Assembly: GCA_030272155.1 (NCBI GenBank)
Contig: CP126197.1
Span: forward strand, 5,634,001-5,698,000
Direction: 5' to 3'
DNA: 64,000 nt
DNA from: Tetradesmus obliquus
Lineage: Eukaryota; Chlorophyta; Chlorophyceae; Sphaeropleales; Scenedesmaceae
A program made the position numbers and the translations under genes. Below, one piece after another: positions 57,121-64,000 of the stretch (position 1 is the first letter of the stretch; each line of letters begins with the position of its first letter). The notes beneath the pieces are model-generated. The model was not told the DNA's origin. It saw nothing but the letters and a program-made list of their open reading frames with translations, and did no database searches.

Positions 57121-57671
57121 CCTACCTCAGTACCCGTGGTAACCCGTGGAGTGCTACTGCGACACCCATACAGATGATATGCACATGCATGCCAGCAGCC
57201 CTGCAGGTCGGGCCGTCAGCCAAGTGTTGGTGCGTCATCACTTGTGGTACAATATGCGTTTTCGTGAGGGGCCGGAGCGGTGCAAGGGTTTACCCATTGA
57301 CACCGCCGCGCACCCCAAGCATATGACGCATACGCACCACACCCCAACCTTCCGTGATGACAAGATCCAACGCTTGGCTGCACCCTATTGCAAGTCTGAC
57401 GGCACAACTGCACATAACACGCACACCACATGAGATGCAGGAGTTCAGGCCATAGCAGGCAGCCCGTGCGGCAAACCAGCAAAAAACCGACACGGGTCCC
57501 TCAAGGAGACTTTACTAGCGCCACCCCTAACTGGCTAGGAGCACATGCCTGCCCTTGCAGTGCGATGTGAGCTGGCCCCGCCACTCAATTGCCATGTCCC
57601 TACTCTTCTGCACCCTACCCCGTTGGAGCCAACCCGAGCTGCCGCCACCACTGCTGCCGTCTGCATTGCTG

Positions 57672-58442
57672 TCAATTGTCATCTTCTGTCCAGTTTGCTG
57701 GATCATCTTCATTACAGTCGGCTGCGTCACTCATACTGCGTGGCAGGCCTGCATACCTAGCCACCTCCTTGTAGTAATTGTCCGGGTCGCTATGGTACCC
57801 GCTGCACCCATCATCACTGTTGCTGTTGCTGTTGCCGCCACTGCTGCTGCCGCTGTTGTCGCCGCCACTCCCGCTACTGTCGCTGCCACTGCCGCTGCTG
57901 TCATTGCCGCTGCTGCTGCCGCTGCTACTGCTGCCGTCGTCTGTTTCTTCAGTGCCATCATATCTGCTGTAGCCACGCTTGTTCTTGAGTCTTCTTATGC
58001 CAGCGGCTATGTGCTGTTGCTGCTCATGTCGCCGCTGCTGTGCTCGCCTTGCCTCAAGTATGCGTATCATTGCTCAAAGTTCTGAGCACTGCTGGTCTAT
58101 GTGCTGCAGGCGCAGAGAACGGCACCGTGTGACAGCTGCTGCCACTGCTACTGCATCCCTAAAGGGCACTGTGCTGAAGCTGCTGCATGGTGCATGCCGG
58201 TAGAACAGAAGGTTGCCTGAGCAGTAAGCGTCACAGGCCACTGCGCGGAGCTGCTGCTCCGCCTGCCGCTTGGCTGCACGGCAGGAGGGCGCCAGATCCG
58301 GCTCCATTGACACCTTGTTGTGTGCAAGACAAGCTCTCTGCGCATGCTGCTGAGCTCCTTGGTGGGAGAGCTCAGTTGAGCTTGTCCAGGTGGCTGCTGC
58401 TGCTGCTGCTGGTGCTGCACTATGTCGCCATGGCTGCTGCAT
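57672..58442 (-). pseudogene. Unknown open frame with one internal TGA
   Basis: Two minus-strand frames (58442-58074 and 58070-57672) are in the same register, broken by a single TGA at 58074-58076. The first part has Ala/Arg-rich text with FYRHAPCSSFSTVPFRDAV, faintly like the start of hAT-type transposases. The second is basic (RRAQQRRHEQQQH) then a Ser/Gly/Asp run and an acidic end (NEDDPANWTEDD). No domain is certain. A decayed DNA transposon or a non-host insert is the best guess. Confidence 0.3.
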
Positions 58443-58527
58443 GTGAGCTTCGAAATTTGTTAGTCGGGTTAGTTTAACTAATTACGGGCGCTGTGTAGAC
58501 TGTGTGGGCTTTGGGCAGCCGACGCTG

Positions 58528-60797
58528 TCACCCGGCTGCTCGTGAGCACTTGATCAGCTGTACATGCAGTGGCAGGGCAAGCATGCAGCAAGCTAGCTGA
58601 CCAGCAAGGCCACACTGCACAACATCGGCTGCAGTAATCATGCAGTCCGCAGCAGTTAGCCCTTCCAGCAGCAGCTGCATCTCCTCACCAGACGCTGCTC
58701 CCACCAGCTGCTCTACTGTCAGCCTAGGCGCAGCAGCCCTCAGCGCCAGCAGCTGCTGGTTCAGCGCTGCAGGCTTATTGCCCGCAGAAGCCTCCACTGC
58801 GCCAGCCCTCCACTCATCACCAGGCGCAGTCAGCTGCAGCTGCTGCAGCGGCGCTGCCAGCGCCTGCAGCAGCTGCAGCCCAGCCTGCTGCAGCACCCCC
58901 GGTGGCTGGCAGCTAGCGCCAGCTTGCAGCGCTGCTTTCAGCTGCCTGTGCAGCAATGCGGTGCTTGAGGTATCACTCAGCAGCAGCTGCCAGGGGTGGT
59001 TTTCCTTATCCACAGGCTGCTGCTGCCGCGGCTGCTGCAGGCGCTGCACTGCACCAGCAGCCAGCAGCTGCAGCTCGAGCACCAGCCGCACAGCAGCTGC
59101 CGACAGCGCCGGGGCGCTGCCGTCTAGTGCCAGGCTGCCCTGCTGTTGCTTGCAGCAGTACTGCAGATTGACCTCCAGTGCAGCGCTGAGCCGTTGAGCA
59201 CGCAGAGCAACAGTTGGCCCTGCACCACCATTGCTACAACCAGCAGCTGCCAGCCGTCCTGCTGCATCTAGGTAGGCCTGGCCACCTGGCAGCAGCCGCA
59301 GCATGTCAGGGTGCTGGTGGAAGGCAGGGATAGGCAGCAGGTCCGCACGCAGCTGCTGCTTGCCGTCCTGCCGTTCTTGTTGCTGCTTCTGCTGCTGCTT
59401 CTGCTGCTGCTTCTGCTGCTGACTGTGCTGCTGGTGCAGCAGCATGGTGCAGACTGCCAGCAGCTGCAGCAGCAGCTGCGCCACTGCAGGATTGCTCTGC
59501 AGGCTGACAGCTTGGACTGCTGCTGCTGTGTTGATTTGCCGCCGCATGGTCTGCAGGGTCAGCTGGAAGTTGAACTCGGCATAGAACATCTGCTGCCGGC
59601 TGTATGCCTTCAGCAGGTCTTCACGGCTGCAGAGGCGTGTGGACCCTGCTGCTGCACTTGTTGAAAGCAGCCTGCCATAGCTCTGCAGCTGGCGCAGCAG
59701 CAGCTGCGCCGCACGCAGCAGATTTGGAGCCTGTGAGGCCGCACTGCGCATCGCCCGGAGCCACAAGCTGGGCAAAGCGTCATTGACCTGAAATACCAGC
59801 AGCAGTGCCTGGCGGTCACCTTCACGTCTGATCAGCAGCTGCTGCTGCCGGTGCTGCGCCAGCTCAGTCCAGCTGTCAAACACACCTGCACACACCAAGC
59901 GACAACAGCAGCGGCAGTAGCAGGGCGGCAGAGTTGCGTGGCGCTGCAAGAGCAATACCGCCGCTGCATGAGGTGGGCTAGCATAGCATATAGAAGAAGC
60001 ACATGGTGCATGCTAGTAAAGGCCCCGACCAAGCAGCATCTGAAGTATTCTGTACGCCATGTCCATGTTTAGTAAGAAAATGTCCCTCCCTGAACTCCAG
60101 TGGCTCACCAAGCGCTGTCCAAGGAAAAAGCCATGTGACTAATGCACCTCAATAACACACAGATTGGGCAAGTGCAAGAGGTGGAGTGCTTTGGCAGTTT
60201 CCCTGAGCAGCAGGCGTTTTCTGCACCCACCTGACTGCAGCAGCTGCTGCGTCATGCTGACCGCCAGCTCAGCAGCAGCCCTGCTGGTGGTGCTGCTGCT
60301 TGCCAAGCAGCAGTCAAACAGCAGCTCCCCAAACTTGCTCATGAGCTTCATGTCAACACACCACACTCCTTCTAGGCTGTCGTGCTCAAGCTTCTGGCCG
60401 CGGTAGCTCTGCATTGCTGCAGCTAGCAGCTGAGGGTCCTGCTGCAGCCACTCCAACACTTCCCCAACGCTGTGCACTGCCTGGTGGCTCAGCAAGCCAC
60501 CAGCAGCTTGATGGCTGCTGCTTTGTTTGTTTCATTGCTGGCGCTTTCAGGCAGGCCTTTCAGCAGCCACTGCAGGTGGGAGCCGAAATCTCCCAGCACT
60601 GCCTGCCGTGCTGCTTTGGGTGCAGCAGACAGAGGCTCCTGCAGCAGCTGCGCGACCTTGAGCGTGCACAGAAGGCTGCTGAGCTTGCTGGCTGTATCCT
60701 CCGCTTTCTTTGAACGCTGATCGCGTTGCATCGGGAGAGATCGCCGCTGCCGTTCGGCTGCAGTGACACAGCTGCCACTTGGTAATGTGCCACCCAC
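58528..60797 (-). CDS. Probable 5' part of the MYND-finger gene (helical repeat-like)
   Basis: Two main exons: 60797 (or ATG at 60731) to 60231, and 59885 to about 58600 or to the stop at 58528. They join in phase (..LLQS then GVFDSWTELAQ). The text is Leu/Ala/Gln-rich and helical, of armadillo-like flavour, with GVWCVDMKLMSKFGELLFDC, TRLCSREDLLKAYSRQQM and EFNFQLTLQTMRRQ and a KQQQ run. The first exon has a frame break near 60489-60500: KAAAIKLLVAC meets a TGA while LSHQAVHSVGEVL continues one base out of phase, so either a base is missing in the assembly, a small intron is used, or this allele is broken. No family recognised beyond likeness to algal MYND proteins. Confidence 0.5.
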
Positions 60798-61929
60798 TCA
60801 CTGAAGCAACACAAAAGGCATTGAAAGTGATGATAGACGTTTCAGCAAGCGGGCAGCTGCGGATCAGGCGATCTTGCGCAGATTGGGCGTGTCCAAGGTG
60901 TGGCGTTGCCTCAAGCCTCAAGGCCACAAGCGTTGGTATAGATCTGTTGCTGGGCGTTTAATATTGCGGCAAAAAACAGTTGTGGATCGGTGGGCATGTG
61001 TATGGCTGATTCGTAACACGACATGAAAACGGCGTTGTACCTTGAACCTCAGCTGTTGTGAACCCGCACGCCGGTACCAGTGGTAGTGCTGCAGTGATGC
61101 GTGCACAGCAGTTACAGGCAAGCAATGCGTGCTGGACGATTTTATACAACAAACTCAACTTCTAGCAACAGTGCAAGAGTTCACGAAGCAACAGCTTCAG
61201 TCTAAGATGAATGTTAAACCCTACTCGGAACCATGTTGCGCAACCTACCACGGCAATGCTCTGCATTGGTGACCTGCTGCCAACAGCATGCCGCGCTCGC
61301 AAGCTGCTGGAGAGGCAGGAAAACTGCATGCTCGGTGCAAAATCATGTAACCAAGCACTGCAACCATTCCCAAACAATCTGGCATTGTGCCTCACATTGG
61401 AGCTGACGTCAAAGCCCTGGCTGGTTTATCAGCATGTCAAGCTCGATCTTCTACAGCACTGATGCTTCACTGGCAACATGAAGACAGCGGCTTTGTTGGC
61501 AAAACATGTTGAGGCCTTGCTCAACAGCCCACCCAAGAACAGGCAAGACTGTCAGCAGAGCACGACGATCAACTGTCACAATGGCAGGCTTGACATGGCT
61601 GGCATCATTGAGGGGTCAGCTCCGCGTGAGTCACTGGCTGGTCAAACATTGCAGACAAGGACGCGTCAAGATAATGCTACACACGAAAAGTTGCGGTGCT
61701 GGGAGCAGCAGAAACATATTCTGCAAGCTCATGCAGAGGCATAAGGCAAAAACATGCTGCAGTGCCACTCAACGGTTGAAATGCCAGACGGCTGCAGCCG
61801 TCAGAGATGTTGCAGTTTGCACACCAGCTGCCGACAAACCAGCGCAGTAGCAGCACCCACAACAAATATGCAAGGATATATCATCTGCTAATTTCAATGC
61901 AAAGTCACCAGATGCACTGAATGGCCGTC
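60798..61929. other. Intergenic region
   Basis: Between two minus-strand genes. No gene, RNA or repeat recognised. It should hold the 3' end of the dynein gene and the promoter of the MYND gene. Confidence 0.4.
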
Positions 61930-64000
61930 TTACTCCGCTGTGCTGCCATCCGCAGCAGCACTGCCGCCCCCCTCCCCATCTGCACTGCCGCTGCTGCTTT
62001 GCCGCTGCTCATCACCAGCAGGCCTGCGCGCTGCCAGCAGCCGCTGACCACTGCTGCCCTCTAGCCCTGCCTCCTTGAAGAACACGTCTTCAACTGCCAG
62101 CAGGTCATCATCTGTCACATTGTCTGCCAGCTCTGCGAGGCGTGCTGCGTCCTTGCGGGCCTTGACATTGGCCTCCTTCTGCGCCTTTTCAAAGTTCTTC
62201 TCCCTGCATTAGAGGTGAGTAGGCGCAGGGGCTTGTGTGAGGCATTCATGTGGTGTTTCTAACAACAACCTGCACAAGACAAGGCGCATCTACAAATGCA
62301 CAGGCGGGAGCAGATGCTGCGCATGCGACCTGGGAGTGCCTGCAAGCGGTCCTGCAAGCGGTCCTGCAAGCTGTGGCAGCACGAGTTGCTGCACCAGACA
62401 CATGTTGCCGCAGTACCCAGTCAACGCTGTGTCAAGCAAGCACCGACCTGAGTGTTTCCCGCTCAAACATTGCGTTGATGCCCTGCTTCTCATTCTGCGC
62501 CATCTCAACCAGTGACGCCCTCAGCTGCATCACGCAGCAGCTGCCGTCAGCTGTGCCGCAGCCCAGCACAGCACCAGAGTCCTGGATGGCGAACGATGTC
62601 AGCGACCGGTCACTGACCTGCACCTGCACAGCACCCACACAACAGGGTGAAAGCACAGATGCCATGGTCAGTTCAGCAGCTGATGCATGCGTTCTGCCAG
62701 CTAGCAGTTACATGGCTCAGGATGCATACAAGCAGCTCAGCCTGCAAGCTGTGCAGTCTGCCCTGGCGTCAATTCGTTACAAAACTTTTGAACACTCAAG
62801 TCAAATCTCATGAAGTGCAGTACGCCTTACCCGCAGAGTGGGCTCGTTGTGCTTGTAGAACAGGTCCCAGCAGGACAGGCTGCCGTCACTTTGGCTGGTA
62901 AAGAACACGCCGGGCCTGCTGGGGCTCCATGTGCCTGCAGTGAGGTAGCTCAGGCTGTAAGGGCCCACCAGCAGAGGGCTGCGCAGGTCCTCATTCCAGA
63001 TGCGGCATGTCCAGTCGCCCACGCTCATGAAGTACTTGGGGAAGAAGGGGTTCCTGCAGGACAAGGCAGAGCATGACAGCATGTTTAGGTGAACTGGCGT
63101 CTGCTGCGAGTTGCTGCATTGCAGCCTTGGCTGTGAGCAACAGCAGCCACCTCATTGGCCAGCACTTGCAGCAAAACTGCAAGCATCTCAAGTGCGCATA
63201 CATTGCTACACACCGCTGCCGCTGTGTGCAGGTGAGTGTGCTGGCATGAGGCAATGCAGCAGGACCTGCTCATTGCTCAGCGCTCAATCAGCGCACCTCT
63301 TCAGACCATACACCGGCCCGTGGTGCCCCATGTAGCTGCTGCCCACCCTGTCTGCTGGGTTCTTTGCTTTGCGGTTGCAGCTGAGCACGCTGCCCTGCTC
63401 GCAGCCCACCATAAACTTGGTGGGGCCTGCTGCTGGGTCGTACTCCAGGCTGACACCACCCAGCAGCGTCTCGCTGCCCTTCTCCCTGCAGGACACAACA
63501 CAGCATTTTCAGACTGTGCAGTAATGTAGCTTCCTGCAACCATTATTGTAAGGTATTGTGCACAACTGCATCGGTGAAGTGCGGTGCCAGCTGCATCAGC
63601 ACCTGTGGCAACAACACTAGCGCGTGCTGCTGTGTTGCTGTACTTCGGTTTGTGCTGTGCATGTGATGTGTACGTGCACGCTGCTGCTGCTTGTTCTGCA
63701 GCTAAGGCCCTTTGCTGCTTGTGCCACGCACCTCAGGGGCAGGCTCTCCACTGCCTCGGACAGCTTGCGGATGTCCCACCACAGCACGAGGCCATCAGTT
63801 GACACAGTCATGGCCTCACTGCCTGTCTTGGACTGCAGCCAGGCCATGTCATAGATGGGGTCCCTGGTAGCAGCACAGCAAGCCACGTGTGAGACATAAG
63901 CCGCTTCAACAACAGCTGCATGCAACCAACTGTTGTTCATGATGCCCAACGCCATCAGAACACTGTGAGTCACCACAGGCAGTGCCTTGCGTGGGGCAGA
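61930..64000 (-). CDS. Outer-arm dynein intermediate chain 2 (IC69/ODA6, DNAI2-type), partial
   Basis: WD40 subunit at the base of the axonemal outer dynein arm. Five minus-strand exons are visible and join in phase: 63863-63732, 63485-63297, 63053-62831, 62623-62448, 62203-61930; the 5' half lies beyond the window. Family text in order: [16 protein letters not shown] and [30 protein letters not shown] and [97 protein letters not shown]. After the propeller a charged tail ([31 protein letters not shown]) ends in a Ser/Gly-rich stretch. Human DNAI2 and Chlamydomonas IC2 match closely from memory. The gene implies that this alga keeps motile flagella at some life stage. Confidence 0.93.

Larger units (their letters stand above)
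56464..58480. other. Insert-like block inside the probable MYND gene intron
   Basis: Composition differs from the flanks. Contains a ~158-bp tandem duplication (56800-57120) with GCGTGGAAACGCG palindromes, and a minus-strand open frame at 57672-58442. It looks like an inserted element, but I found no terminal inverted repeats or target duplication, so I do not name a class. Confidence 0.35.

Noticed and set aside
58074-58076. In-frame TGA as a selenocysteine codon
   Set aside because: Tempting because SepSecS is in the window, but the frame has no known selenoprotein family, no SECIS-like hairpin was seen downstream, and the surroundings look like an insert.
57555-58085. Plus-strand Ala/Thr/Val-rich frame resembling membrane segments
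   Set aside because: Reading of a GCY/ACY-rich low-complexity stretch opposite the Ser/Gly/Asp frame; no signal or motif.

Overview
The window looks like nuclear DNA of a green alga, most likely a chlorophycean (Sphaeropleales/Chlamydomonadales grade). The genes are cut into many short exons with GT(G/A)..(T/C)GCAG introns. CAG/CTG trinucleotide tracts are everywhere, both as poly-Gln/Ala coding and as intron ends. The likely polyadenylation signal is TGTAA. The gene set includes an outer-arm dynein intermediate chain (flagellum), selenocysteine synthesis, a plant-type WD40 protein and a MYND zinc-finger protein. There is no bacterial-style gene layout, rRNA, tRNA or CRISPR that I can see. 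All gene models are my own splice reconstructions from reading frame, splice-site phase and family resemblance. No transcript data or database search was available.

Layout: an RBR-type ubiquitin ligase (minus, about 1.8-4.5 kb); a lipid phosphate phosphatase (plus, 6.8-9.1 kb); a large R2R3-MYB factor (plus, 10.3-14.1 kb); a gene-poor stretch with two small retroposed insertions (15.9 and 16.3 kb); a 16-exon sucrose-phosphorylase-family enzyme (plus, 17.4-23.8 kb); an ING-domain protein ending in a Tudor-like module (minus, 25.9-29.1 kb); an unrecognised 410-residue protein (plus, 29.9-32.5 kb); a plant-type WD40 protein (plus, 33.1-37.7 kb) and a small unknown gene start (38.0 kb). Next come two adjacent, related satellite arrays (38.55-42.6 kb), SepSecS (minus, 42.8-46.3 kb), a signal-peptide membrane protein only 103 nt upstream of it (minus, 46.4-48.3 kb), a COMPASS Shg1/BOD1-type protein (plus, 48.8-50.6 kb), NC2-beta/Dr1 (plus, 51.4-53.4 kb), a MYND-finger protein apparently split by a 2.2 kb insert (minus, 54.8-60.8 kb), and the 3' half of outer-arm dynein IC2 (minus, 61.9 kb to the window edge).

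The most unusual signal is not a gene. In six of the genes the last or first 30-100 nt of an exon, together with its splice site, is repeated one to four times inside the neighbouring intron. I call these copies exon-edge echoes. Spacing is usually 80-170 bp. Many echoes keep usable-looking donors or acceptors, and CTG tracts often sit just before the duplicated acceptors. The 180/185-bp satellites may be an extreme outcome of the same process. Other points of interest are a sucrose-phosphorylase-family enzyme in a eukaryote with altered acceptor-site residues, an ING protein with a Tudor-like end in place of PHD, and a tight tandem pair (membrane protein then SepSecS) that could be dicistronic. 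Four chromatin or transcription genes (MYB, ING-Tudor, Shg1, NC2-beta) lie in the window, but I see no sign that they form one pathway.
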